64,000 bases of DNA from Candidatus Rhodoferax randersensis (GCA_016718155.1 JADKEH010000009.1:62001-126000); one strand, 5' to 3'; shown: positions 26,040 to 34,419, counted from the stretch's first letter. Notes: generated by a model from the sequence alone, not told the origin. Numbers and translations: made by a program.

Positions 26040-26943
26040 CAGGTTTGGCTTGGCCGGGCTTGATCAGGCCGGCCGCCAGGGCCGTGCCGCACACGATGAT
26101 GGCCGCGCACAGCAGCATCCAGGCGTTGACCGTCTCATCCAGAAACACCGCGCCGTAGAAGACCGCAAACACCGGCACGACAAAGGTCACGGTCAGCGAT
26201 CGTGCCGGGCCGATGCGCTCGATCAGCCGAAAGTACAGCACGTAGGCCACGCCGGTGCAAACTACGCCCACCCATAGCAGCGACAGCCAGGCGGTGGCGC
26301 TTGGTGTCTGTCTGGGCCAGAACCACAGTGCCGGCAATGCCAGGCCCAGCGTGGCGCCAAGCTGGCTGCCGGCAGCGGTTACCAACGCGGGCAGGCCGCC
26401 GAGGTACTTCTTGGTGTAGCTGGCCGAGATGCCATAACACAGACAGGCCAGCAGACAGGCCAGCACGGCCCAACCCGAGGACAGGCCGGAGGCATCGGGC
26501 TTGAAGCTGGCTTTGTCCCAAGCCAGCATGGCCACCCCCACAAAGCCGATCGCCAGGCCCAGCGTGCGCCAGCCATGTGGCCGGTCCTTGAGCCAGACCC
26601 AGGCGACCACCGCCCCAAACAAGGGCACCGTGGCGTTCAGGATTGAGGACAGTCCGGTGCTGATGGACAGCAACGCAAAGGCAAAGCAGGCAAAAGGAAT
26701 GCCGGAGTTGAGCAAGCCCACCAAGAATACGCGCCGCCAGTGTCGGGCCAACTCGGGGCCCAGGCCACGCCACAGCAGCAGCGGCAGCAGGAACAGCGAG
26801 GCGATGGCAACCCGCACACCGGCTGTGGGCAGGGCGCCGAATTCGACCGTGCCCAGCCGCATGAACAGGAAGGAAGAGCCCCAGATGGCGGCCAGCAGTA
26901 TGAAGTCCAGCCGCCATGGCTTGGAGGGGGCGTGCGTGGTCAA
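26023..26943 (-). CDS. EamA/DMT-family transporter
   Basis: A 306-residue inner-membrane protein with about ten hydrophobic helices in two homologous EamA halves (first from about residue 12, second from about 155), the drug/metabolite transporter layout. The N-terminal AAIWGSSFLFMRLG segment is typical. Substrates in this family range from amino acids to purines and cannot be assigned. Its start overlaps the ogt stop by 4 nt, making it the third gene of an alkylation-repair operon, possibly only by chance of cotranscription. Confidence 0.87.
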   Translation of the reverse strand: MTTHAPSKPWRLDFILLAAIWGSSFLFMRLGTVEFGALPTAGVRVAIASLFLLPLLLWRGLGPELARHWRRVFLVGLLNSGIPFACFAFALLSISTGLSSILNATVPLFGAVVAWVWLKDRPHGWRTLGLAIGFVGVAMLAWDKASFKPDASGLSSGWAVLACLLACLCYGISASYTKKYLGGLPALVTAAGSQLGATLGLALPALWFWPRQTPSATAWLSLLWVGVVCTGVAYVLYFRLIERIGPARSLTVTFVVPVFAVFYGAVFLDETVNAWMLLCAAIIVCGTALAAGLIKPGQAKPATCQP

Positions 26944-27464
26944 AGCAATCCTTGTTGGTCGTCAGTGGAGAACGTGGCGCCTTCGCGTTGCAGCAGGGCG
27001 CGCTTTCGAGGCAGGCCGCCAGCGTAGCCCGTGAGTGTGCCATCGGCCCCCAACACGCGGTGGCATGGCACGATGATGCTCAGCGGATTGCGACCGACTG
27101 CCCCCGCGGCGGCGCGCACGGCCATGGGCCGGCCGATGTCCTGGCTGAGCTGGCTGTAGCTGCGTGTAGCGCCGGGCGCAATCGCGAGCAGCGCACGCCA
27201 GACGGTCTGTTGAAACGGCGTACCGGTGCTGAGGTCCAGCGGCAGGTCAAACACCCGGCGTTGGCCCGCGAAGTAATCGGCCAGTTGCGCGGCGGCCAGC
27301 TTCAAGACCGGGTGCTCTGGAGACAGCGGCCAGTCGCTCGCGTCAATCTGGTGGCGTTGCCCCTCAAACCAGGCGCCGGACAAGCCCTGCGTGCTGGCGG
27401 ACAGCACCATGTCACCCAGCGGGCTCGTGATGCGGCTTTGGACCGTGTTGCTTGGAAATCTCAT
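26940..27464 (-). CDS. ogt: Methylated-DNA--protein-cysteine methyltransferase
   Basis: A 174-residue suicide repair protein that takes O6-alkyl groups from guanine onto its own cysteine. The active-site motif IIVPCHRV is intact (Cys134), preceded by the helix-turn-helix segment with RSYSQLSQDIGRP and the Arg finger in AVRAAAGAVGRNP. The length fits Ogt. It overlaps the Ada-AlkA fusion gene by 4 nt upstream and the EamA gene by 4 nt downstream, so all three should be translated from one mRNA. Confidence 0.95.
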   Translation of the reverse strand: MRFPSNTVQSRITSPLGDMVLSASTQGLSGAWFEGQRHQIDASDWPLSPEHPVLKLAAAQLADYFAGQRRVFDLPLDLSTGTPFQQTVWRALLAIAPGATRSYSQLSQDIGRPMAVRAAAGAVGRNPLSIIVPCHRVLGADGTLTGYAGGLPRKRALLQREGATFSTDDQQGLL

Positions 27465-29080
27465 GTCAGTTCACTTTCTGCAGCGCATGGGGGCTTGGCT
27501 GCTCGACGCGGCTTTTGGATGACGCGGGATGCGTTGGCTTCGCTCGGCGTGGCGGGGCTTAGCGAGTGCCACGCCCGCAGCACCGCATAGCTGCGCCAGG
27601 GCTGCCAGGCGTGGGAAGCCAGTTCGGCCTCGCGCGCGGCATGGGGCCGACCGGCCAGTCCCATGGCTTTGTGCAAGGCCACGTCGCCGGCTGGAAAGGC
27701 ATCGCTCCAGCGCAGGGCGCGCATTGCGATGTAGTGCGCGGTCCAGTGACCAATGCCCGGCAGCGCGATCAGTTGGGCGATGGTGGCGGGCACATCGGCA
27801 CCAATGTGCAGGGACAGTGTTCGCGCCAGCACGGCGTTGGCCAAGGCCACAATTGCCGCCTGCCGCTGGCGCACGATGCCCAGTTGCCCCAGGTCGTCGG
27901 CGCTGGCATGCGCCAGCGCCTCGGGGGTGGGGAACAATCGGTCCAGACCAGGCCACGGTGTCGTCACCGGTTCACCAAAGCGTGTCACCAGACGCGCTGC
28001 CAGCGTACGTGCGGCAGCCACGGTTACCTGCTGACCCAGTACTGCCCGCACCGCCAGCTCGAAGCCGTCCAGAGTGCCGGGTACACGCAGGCCGTCGCCC
28101 TGCGGAAAGCTGGCATGCAAAAGCTCGTTGATGGCACGCGGGTCCGCATCAAGGTCCAGCAGGGCGCGCAGGCGGTGCAGCAGCACGGGCAGCACGTCGC
28201 GCAGCGATTCACTGACCTCGGCTTCGACTTGGCAGCGCTCGGTGTTGAACCGCAGGCTGATCCAGCCCGTGTGCGCCACCCCTTGCCGGGCCACACGGAC
28301 CGTGGCGCGCAGGCAGGGCCCGCTGGGCGTCTGGAGCACCTGTTCATGACCCGCAATGGCGCGGGTTTCAAAAAAACCCAGCATCGCCGCCACATCGTAG
28401 GGCGGGCGATAGGCCAGTCGCATCACCAGGCCGGTCTGGGCGCTGCCACGCGCCGTCCCCACCGCTTGTGCACGTATTTGTGAGGGCGCCAGCCGGTAGT
28501 GCTGGACAAACGCGGCGTTGAAGCGGCGCAGGCTTGCGAAACCGCTCAGGGCAGCCACTTGCGTCACGGGCAGGCTGGTGTCGCACAGCAACTGCTTGGC
28601 GCACAGCAGGCGGCGCGTTTGCAGGTACTGCAGGGGCGACACCCCCAAATGCGCCTCAAAAATGCGGCGCAGGTGGCGATCACTGACACCCAGCCGCTCT
28701 GCCAGGCTGCCAGCACTGGGCAGGGCCTCACCCCAGGCATCAGGCGTGTCGAGCAGGCTGGCCGCTTGCCAGGCCAGGATGCGCGAGGCGTCTTGCATCG
28801 ACCACGCGCCAGATGCCGGCGCAGTGTGGCCCGTGTTGCCGCGCGGCGCAAGTTCCGGGCGGCAGCGCAAGCAGGGGCGAAAACCCGCCTGCTCGGCCTG
28901 GGCCGCATGCTCGAAGAATCGGCAGTTCTCACGTTTCGGAGTGCGCACCCGGCATACCGGGCGGCAGTAGATGCCGGTGGACGTGACACCGGTGAAGAAG
29001 CAGCCATCAAAGCGCGCGTCCTTGGCCTTCAGCGCCAGGTAACAGGCGTCGTCGTGGGAGGGTGCAGGATGCTGGGCCAT
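27461..29080 (-). CDS. Ada N-domain/AraC/AlkA fusion: adaptive-response regulator and 3-methyladenine glycosylase
   Basis: A 539-residue fusion. Residues 10-75 are an Ada zinc domain with Cys39, Cys43, Cys70 and Cys73 in the Ada spacing (Cx3C...Cx2C), which accepts methyl groups from phosphotriesters. Residues 100-205 are an AraC-type helix-turn-helix. Residues 215-539 are an AlkA glycosylase with the HhH motif LPGIGHWTAHYI (440-451) and candidate catalytic Asp466 in GDVALHK. The protein would sense alkylation, induce its operon and excise 3-methyladenine; the guanine methyltransferase part is supplied separately by ogt. The start at 29080 fits the Ada domain; the frame runs on to 29185 without support. 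Confidence 0.92.
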   Translation of the reverse strand: MAQHPAPSHDDACYLALKAKDARFDGCFFTGVTSTGIYCRPVCRVRTPKRENCRFFEHAAQAEQAGFRPCLRCRPELAPRGNTGHTAPASGAWSMQDASRILAWQAASLLDTPDAWGEALPSAGSLAERLGVSDRHLRRIFEAHLGVSPLQYLQTRRLLCAKQLLCDTSLPVTQVAALSGFASLRRFNAAFVQHYRLAPSQIRAQAVGTARGSAQTGLVMRLAYRPPYDVAAMLGFFETRAIAGHEQVLQTPSGPCLRATVRVARQGVAHTGWISLRFNTERCQVEAEVSESLRDVLPVLLHRLRALLDLDADPRAINELLHASFPQGDGLRVPGTLDGFELAVRAVLGQQVTVAAARTLAARLVTRFGEPVTTPWPGLDRLFPTPEALAHASADDLGQLGIVRQRQAAIVALANAVLARTLSLHIGADVPATIAQLIALPGIGHWTAHYIAMRALRWSDAFPAGDVALHKAMGLAGRPHAAREAELASHAWQPWRSYAVLRAWHSLSPATPSEANASRVIQKPRRAAKPPCAAESELT

Positions 29081-29260
29081 GGCGTCATGATAGTCGCGTG
29101 GCAGCCCTTGACTGGCCGTTTTCGGACATGTCCCTGCTGACGGCAGGAAGCGGCCTGCAGCGCTTGCCCGGTACCCTGGATGCACCGTTGGCCGGGTTGT
29201 GCCCGCCTACAATCCAGTGCGCCCAAAACGCGTGCCTTTCTTTTTCCGGGAACCCCACTT

Positions 29261-30643
29261 ATGCAACTCTCCGCGTCCATCTTCAAGGCCTACGACATTC
29301 GCGGCGTGGTGCCGAGCACGATTGACGAGGCGGTGGCCGAAGCGCTTGGACGCGCCTTTGGCACACTGGCCCTGCGCGAGGGGCAGGCGACGGTCGCCGT
29401 GGGGCGCGATGGGCGCCTGAGCGGGCCGGGGCTGAGTGCAGCGCTGATGCGGGGCCTGATGGCCGTGGGCGTGGATGTCATCGATGTGGGCATGGTGACC
29501 ACACCCATGCTGTACTTTGCCGCCACCACGCTGTGTAGCAGCGGCATCCAGGTCACCGGCAGCCACAACCCCAAGGACTACAACGGCTTCAAGATGGTGC
29601 TGGGTGGGCGTGCCATTTATGGCGACGAGATTCAGGCCCTGCGGGGTCTGATGGAGCAGGCGTCATGGGACTTGCGCGCCGGCGCGCAGAGCCGGCACGT
29701 GGACGTGCTGCCAGCCTATCGCCAGCGCATCGTCGAAGGCATTGCGCTTGAGCGTCCCATGAAGATCGTGGTGGACTGCGGCAATGGCATCGCCGGCGCC
29801 TCGGCGCCCGATATTTTCCGTGCGCTCGGTTGCGAGGTGACGGAGTTGTTCAGCGCGGTGGATGGCACGTTTCCGAATCATCACCCCGACCCCAGCAAGC
29901 CCGAGAACCTGCGCGATCTGATTGCCGCCCTGCAAGAGGGTGATGCCGAAATCGGCCTGGCCTTCGACGGTGACGGCGATCGCCTGGGCATCGTCACCAA
30001 GGATGGCCAAACCATCTACCCCGACCGCCAAATGATGCTGTTCGCGCGTGACGTGCTCAGCCGTGTGCCAGGCGGCACCATCGTGTTTGATGTGAAGTGT
30101 TCCCAGCGCCTGGCGCCGGCGATTGAGGCAGCAGGTGGCGTGCCCTTGATGTACAAGACCGGCCACTCGTTGATCAAGGCCCACATGAAGGAGATTGACT
30201 CGCCACTGGGTGGCGAGATGAGCGGTCACATCTTCTTCAAGGAGCGCTGGTACGGCTTTGACGACGGCACCTATGCCGGCGCCCGTTTGCTTGAAATCCT
30301 CAGCCGTTCGCCTGATGGCAACGCGGTGCTCCATGCCTTGCCCACCAGCTTCTCCACGCCTGAGTTGAACGTCAAATGCGCCGAGGGCGAACCCCATGCG
30401 CTGGTGGCCCGCCTGGTCGAGGGGGCCAGTTTCGAGGCCCCGGCGGTGCTGACCACCATCGACGGCCTGCGCGTCGACTGGCCCGATGGCTTTGGCCTGA
30501 TTCGCGCGTCCAACACCACGCCGGTACTGGTGCTGCGTTTTGAGGGTCACACGCCAGAGGCGCTAGCCCGAATTGAAGCGGACATGCTGGCACTGCTGCG
30601 TTCGGTCAAGCCCGGCGCGGTGATCGACGCGGCGGCGCATTGA
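29261..30643 (+). CDS. Phosphomannomutase/phosphoglucomutase
   Basis: A 460-residue alpha-D-phosphohexomutase, AlgC/ManB type, interconverting mannose or glucose 6- and 1-phosphates for LPS and exopolysaccharide precursors. FKAYDIRG begins the protein, the phosphoserine loop is TGSHNPKDYNGFK (about residue 103), the metal loop is DGDGDR (about 240), and the sugar-binding GEMSGH motif is near 320. ATG at 29261 is used because family members begin just before the IFKAYDIRG motif; the longer frame is unsupported. waaC and waaA lie 4 kb further on. Confidence 0.93.
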   Translation: MQLSASIFKAYDIRGVVPSTIDEAVAEALGRAFGTLALREGQATVAVGRDGRLSGPGLSAALMRGLMAVGVDVIDVGMVTTPMLYFAATTLCSSGIQVTGSHNPKDYNGFKMVLGGRAIYGDEIQALRGLMEQASWDLRAGAQSRHVDVLPAYRQRIVEGIALERPMKIVVDCGNGIAGASAPDIFRALGCEVTELFSAVDGTFPNHHPDPSKPENLRDLIAALQEGDAEIGLAFDGDGDRLGIVTKDGQTIYPDRQMMLFARDVLSRVPGGTIVFDVKCSQRLAPAIEAAGGVPLMYKTGHSLIKAHMKEIDSPLGGEMSGHIFFKERWYGFDDGTYAGARLLEILSRSPDGNAVLHALPTSFSTPELNVKCAEGEPHALVARLVEGASFEAPAVLTTIDGLRVDWPDGFGLIRASNTTPVLVLRFEGHTPEALARIEADMLALLRSVKPGAVIDAAAH

Positions 30644-30657
30644 CGGCCCATGGTACC

Positions 30658-30700
30658 TATAATTACTCCTATCAGACTCTTTAAACTATATAAGTAGTCT
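30658..30700 (+). promoter_or_regulatory. Candidate promoter/operator region of hipBA module 1
   Basis: A TATAAT is at 30658-30663. An interrupted inverted repeat, AGACT...AGTCT (30674-30678 and 30696-30700), flanks an AT-rich centre with ACTATATAAGT. It is unlike the operators of module 2. HipB-type antitoxins bind such palindromes, but this assignment is weak. Confidence 0.35.
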
Positions 30701-30715
30701 TGTAGGGTTGCTAAG

Positions 30716-31048
30716 TTGACTTCCTTGTCCCTTCCCCTTCCAGTCGAACGTGCCGTCACCAAGTTGGGTCGCGACATCTCCTTGGCGCGCCGACGCCGTC
30801 AACTTACGCAGCGGTCGTTGGCTGAGCGCATTGGCGCTTCGCTGGCGACGGTGCGGCGATTGGAGAAAGGCGACCCGCGCATTCCGCTGCATTTCTTGGC
30901 GCGTGCCTTGTATGTGTTTGGAGAGCTGGAACGATTGAATCAGTTGCTGGACACTGGCGAAGACATGATCGGTCTGACCTTGATGGACGAACAACTGCCC
31001 AAGCGTGTTCGCACGCGCAAACCTACCAAACACGCGGGGGCGCTGTGA
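30716..31048 (+). CDS. hipB: HipB-like XRE antitoxin, module 1
   Basis: A 110-residue DNA-binding protein with an XRE helix-turn-helix at about residues 20-75 (LARRRRQLTQRSLAERIGAS, then LATVRRLEKGD). It should neutralise the HipA-type toxin encoded next and repress the pair. The start is TTG at 30716 with AGGG 8 nt upstream. The 3' end overlaps the toxin start by 4 nt (GTGA). It is not obviously related in sequence to the HipB of module 2 beyond the fold. Confidence 0.8.
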   Translation: MTSLSLPLPVERAVTKLGRDISLARRRRQLTQRSLAERIGASLATVRRLEKGDPRIPLHFLARALYVFGELERLNQLLDTGEDMIGLTLMDEQLPKRVRTRKPTKHAGAL

Positions 31049-32331
31049 GCGTGCCCACCCTCAGAAAGCAGCTTACCGTGAGCATAGGCAAGGCTGGGCA
31101 CCTGCTGGGTGAACTCAGTTTTGTCAAGGATGGCGCCCGCGAATACTCTTCCTTTGCTTATGACAAGGCTTGGTTGAGCGACCCGGCACGATTTGAGGTG
31201 TCGCCAGACTTGCCATTGCGTGCGGGCCACGTGACCCGGCGTGCGCCCTCCAAGGACGACTCGTGTTTTCCCTTCGCCCTGGCCGACTCAGAGCCCGATG
31301 CCTGGGGCCGGCGCGTGATTGCCCGTGCGCACGCCAAGGCGCGCAAGCGCAATCCCTACTTGTCGGCCCTCAATGCGCTGGACTACTTGCGCGCGGTGGA
31401 TGACTTCAGCCGCATCGGTGCGCTGCGTCTGCAAGACGACTCGGGCCGATTTGTGGCCACCGTGGAGGAGGGCCAACGTGCGACACCGCCTCTGGTGGAG
31501 TTGCAGCGGATGTTTGACGCCAGCCGGGCGGTGGAAGGGGGCACCGAAACGGCAGAAGACCTGCGGTATTTGCAGGGCAAGGGAACATCGTTGGGGGGCA
31601 TGCGGCCCAAGTGCACCGTGCTGGATGTCGATGGCAGTTTGGCGCTGGGAAAGTTCCCCAGCTTGATGGATGCGCGCAGCGTCACCAGAGCCGAGGTGTT
31701 GGCGCTACGTCTGGCGCTGCGTGCTGGTATTGACGCGGCTGCAGCTCGTGTGGTGATGGTGGGTGACACGCCGGTGGCCGTCATTCGGCGTTTTGATCGT
31801 ACGCCCGAGCATGCCCGCATCCCCTATTTGTCGGCCGCGTCGATGCTGCAGGCCGGGCGCCATGAAGAGCGCAGCTACACGGAGATCGCCGACGTCATCC
31901 GCGCCAAATGTGCCAACCCCTCTGACGACGCCCGGCAGTTGTGGCGACGTTTGGTGTTCAACCTGCTGATCACCAACGTGGACGATCATTTGCAAAACCT
32001 CGGCTTCTTGCATCAAGGCCAGGGCCACTGGCGTCTGGCTCCGCAGTTTGACCTCAATCCGTTCCCGGACAAAGACCGGGAGTCCAAAACCTGGCTCAGC
32101 GAAAACACCGGTCCCATCACGTCGCTGGACATGTTGATGGCACAGGCTGCCTATTTCAGTTTGCAGCCCGCAGCCGCTTTGAAGGTGCTGGCCGAGGTGT
32201 ACACCGCCGTGTGCGATTGGCGCACCGCAGCGCTGTGTGCCGAGGTGGGCCTGAGCCCTGGTGAATTGGATGACTTCGCACCTGCGTTTGAGCACGCCGA
32301 GATGGACGCGGCGCGTGATCTACTGGCGTGA
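31045..32331 (+). CDS. HipA-family serine/threonine kinase toxin, module 1
   Basis: A 428-residue protein of the HipA kinase superfamily. The glycine-rich ATP loop region reads KGTSLGGMRPK (about residues 179-189) in place of the SIAGAQEK of E. coli HipA. The catalytic segment is LLITNVDDHLQNLGF (about 307-321) and the metal-binding DLNP is near 337. Known HipA proteins phosphorylate aminoacyl-tRNA synthetases and halt growth; the target here is unknown. The GTG start overlaps the antitoxin stop. A second, different hip module follows 178 bp later. Confidence 0.82.
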   Translation: MSVPTLRKQLTVSIGKAGHLLGELSFVKDGAREYSSFAYDKAWLSDPARFEVSPDLPLRAGHVTRRAPSKDDSCFPFALADSEPDAWGRRVIARAHAKARKRNPYLSALNALDYLRAVDDFSRIGALRLQDDSGRFVATVEEGQRATPPLVELQRMFDASRAVEGGTETAEDLRYLQGKGTSLGGMRPKCTVLDVDGSLALGKFPSLMDARSVTRAEVLALRLALRAGIDAAAARVVMVGDTPVAVIRRFDRTPEHARIPYLSAASMLQAGRHEERSYTEIADVIRAKCANPSDDARQLWRRLVFNLLITNVDDHLQNLGFLHQGQGHWRLAPQFDLNPFPDKDRESKTWLSENTGPITSLDMLMAQAAYFSLQPAAALKVLAEVYTAVCDWRTAALCAEVGLSPGELDDFAPAFEHAEMDAARDLLA

Positions 32332-32428
32332 TGAGGGTTCCGCATCGTCATGAAACGCAGCAGGCAGCTATGAGTTGGCCTTGAGCGTGGCCTTATGTCG
32401 CTCGCATCCAATGCGCACAATGGCTGTA

Positions 32429-32446
32429 TATGCTCAATAAAGCATA
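32429..32446. promoter_or_regulatory. HipB-type operator 1 (TATGC-N8-GCATA)
   Basis: An 18-bp perfect inverted repeat, TATGC then 8 nt then GCATA. It has the same architecture as the E. coli HipB operator TATCC-N8-GGATA, with one changed base pair per half-site. It is the first of three sites upstream of hipBA module 2. Confidence 0.75.
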
Positions 32447-32455
32447 ATTTCCTAA

Positions 32456-32473
32456 TATGCCTAAAAAAGCATA
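32456..32473. promoter_or_regulatory. HipB-type operator 2 (TATGC-N8-GCATA)
   Basis: Second copy with identical half-sites and an N8 centre (CTAAAAAA), starting exactly 27 bp after operator 1. Confidence 0.75.
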
Positions 32474-32482
32474 AATAAACTA

Positions 32483-32500
32483 TATGCTGCAAGCCGCATA
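32483..32500. promoter_or_regulatory. HipB-type operator 3 (TATGC-N8-GCATA)
   Basis: Third copy, again starting exactly 27 bp after the previous one, centre TGCAAGCC. A lone TATGC half-site follows at 32502-32506. A CATAAT at 32497-32502 could be a -10 box, putting the transcript start almost at the hipB ATG (32510). Confidence 0.75.
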
Positions 32501-32509
32501 ATATGCGCC

Positions 32510-32839
32510 ATGGGCCACTTAGTTCAGATTCCGTCACAGCTCTCGAGTCACCTGCGGGCCCTTCGCAAGGCGCGTGGACTGAGCCAGGCTGCCCTGGGCA
32601 GTCGGCTTGGTTTGAGCCAGACCCGTGTCGCCCGAATTGAGGGCGATCCGCTGTCGGTCAGTGTTGATCAACTCCTGCGCGTGCTCGCCGCGCTGGGTGT
32701 GCAGGTCAGCCTGGAGCCGATGCCGATCGCCCATGGAGCTGCCGACATCACGGCACCGGCCCCAACGATCAGTGCCACCGGCACGGTCGGGCAGAGACCC
32801 GCTCCACCGGACACTGGCGACCAGACCGTCGACTGGTGA
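32510..32839 (+). CDS. hipB: HipB antitoxin, module 2
   Basis: A 109-residue antitoxin and repressor. The XRE helix-turn-helix spans about residues 12-65 (LRALRKARGLSQAALGSRLG, then LSQTRVARIE). A 40-residue Pro/Ala/Thr-rich flexible tail follows and ends TVDW, like the NLEW tail of E. coli HipB, whose terminal Trp docks on HipA and whose tail is a Lon degron. There is no Shine-Dalgarno sequence; the ATG lies just after the operators, so translation may be leaderless. The toxin gene starts 4 nt after its stop. Confidence 0.85.
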   Translation: MGHLVQIPSQLSSHLRALRKARGLSQAALGSRLGLSQTRVARIEGDPLSVSVDQLLRVLAALGVQVSLEPMPIAHGAADITAPAPTISATGTVGQRPAPPDTGDQTVDW

Positions 32840-32843
32840 TTGC

Positions 32844-34229
32844 ATGGCCAGCGCACTGAACATCTGGATGAATGGGGCGCATGTTGGCGTCTGGGCCACC
32901 TCGCGCAATAACGTGCAGACCTTTCGATACGACGCGCAGTGGACGGCTTCGGACGCCGGCCGAGCACTGTCCCTGTCACTGCCCATCACGGCAGGCAATG
33001 GCGAACACCGAGGCGATGCGGTCGCCAACTACTTTGAAAACCTGTTGCCCGACAGCGCCGCCATCCGTGGGCGTTTGAGCGCGCGTTTCAAGACGAGGTC
33101 CACCGCCGCATTTGACTTGCTCGCCGCCATCGGCCGGGACTGCGTTGGCGCGGTGCAGATATTGCCCGAAGGCATGCAGCCGCAGGGCTGGGACCGTGTC
33201 GAAGCCGAGCCGCTGACGGTGGACCAGGTCGAACGCCTGTTGCGGGCTACCACCTCCACGGTGCCGCTGGGTCAGCACCCCATCGACGACGATGATTTAC
33301 GCGTCTCCATTGCCGGTGCCCAGGAGAAGACCGCGCTGGTGCGATTTGGCGACACCTGGCACCGCCCTCACTGCGCCACGCCTACCACGCACATCTTGAA
33401 GCTGCCACTCGGTTTGGTGGGTAACATGCGCGCCAACATGAGCGAATCGGTCGAGAACGAATGGCTCTGCGCGCAGATTGTTCGCGCGTTCGGATTGCCG
33501 GTGGCGGAGACAGAAATGGCCGTCTTTGGCGATCAAAAGGTGCTGGTGGTCGAGCGCTTTGATCGGCGCTGGCGGGGCATCGCCATGGGCGGCCAGAACG
33601 TTTCGGGGTTTGTCCCGCCGCCCGGCGCATGGATTGCCCGACTGCCGCAGGAGGACCTGTGCCAGGCCACCGGCACCGGGCCGATATTGAAGTACGAGGC
33701 TGACGGTGGCCCCTCCTTGTACACCTGCCTGGACGTACTGGCCGGCAGCGCCCAAGTCGAAGCTGACCGGATGCGTTTTGCGTTGGCCCAGTTTGCCTTC
33801 TGGTTGCTGGCCGCAACCGACGGGCACGCCAAGAACTTCTCCCTGTTTCACCGACGTGGCGGAACTTTTGAACTCACGCCCTTGTACGACGTGTTGTCAG
33901 CATGGCCGATCATCGGCGAAGGTCCCAACCTCGTGTCCGAACATGACGCCAGGCTGGCGATGGCCCTGCGCGGAAAGAGTGCGCATTACAAACTGCGCGA
34001 GATTCGCGTGCGGCACTGGCAGGCCTTGGCGCAACGCTGTGGCGCGCCCGGTGTCTGGGAGGCGATGCTTCGCATGTCACAGGGCGTAAATGGCGTCATG
34101 GAGCGCGTGCAGGCTCAACTGCCCAGCGGCTTTCCTTTGCGAGTCTGGAGTCCGGTGTCCGAGGGCGTCAAGCGCCATGCAAACCAGTTCTTGCAAGAGG
34201 CGACGTTGAACCGTTTGGATGAAGCATGA
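32844..34229 (+). CDS. hipA: HipA serine/threonine kinase toxin, module 2 (E. coli-like)
   Basis: A 461-residue close relative of E. coli HipA, which phosphorylates glutamyl-tRNA synthetase and drives persistence. Visible marks: LSLSLPI and FENLLPDS in the N-domain, Ser155 in VSIAGAQEKTAL (equivalent to autophosphorylated Ser150), TTHILKLPLG, VERFDRRW, catalytic D326 in ATDGHAKNFS, and metal ligand D349 in LYDVLSAWP. About 19 residues (245-263, GQNVSGFVPPP region) are extra compared with E. coli. The start at 32844 is fixed by homology; the longer frame overlaps hipB out of frame. Its likely target, gltX, lies 8 kb upstream in this window. Confidence 0.92.
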   Translation: MASALNIWMNGAHVGVWATSRNNVQTFRYDAQWTASDAGRALSLSLPITAGNGEHRGDAVANYFENLLPDSAAIRGRLSARFKTRSTAAFDLLAAIGRDCVGAVQILPEGMQPQGWDRVEAEPLTVDQVERLLRATTSTVPLGQHPIDDDDLRVSIAGAQEKTALVRFGDTWHRPHCATPTTHILKLPLGLVGNMRANMSESVENEWLCAQIVRAFGLPVAETEMAVFGDQKVLVVERFDRRWRGIAMGGQNVSGFVPPPGAWIARLPQEDLCQATGTGPILKYEADGGPSLYTCLDVLAGSAQVEADRMRFALAQFAFWLLAATDGHAKNFSLFHRRGGTFELTPLYDVLSAWPIIGEGPNLVSEHDARLAMALRGKSAHYKLREIRVRHWQALAQRCGAPGVWEAMLRMSQGVNGVMERVQAQLPSGFPLRVWSPVSEGVKRHANQFLQEATLNRLDEA

Positions 34230-34279
34230 AGCGGTTGGCCCATTGCGCATTGGCAGAGCGTCACGGAAGGGTCGAAAGG

Positions 34280-34292
34280 GGGGTCAGACCCC
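34280..34292. repeat. GGGGTCAGACCCC palindrome
   Basis: A 13-bp perfect palindrome with one central base lies in the 190-bp spacer between hipA and waaC. The rest of that spacer shows no gene. I recall this string from spacer repeats of many proteobacteria, but only one copy is seen here. Confidence 0.5.
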
Positions 34293-34419
34293 AGTACCAC
34301 CATTGCCACGGCCGGGGCGCTACCGAGCAATGTGGGGTGGACGGCACGTTGAAATCGGTCGGCGTCGGCGCTTGCGGCCACGCTTCCGGGCGTGAAACGT
34401 GGAGCGGTGCTCTCTGGTC

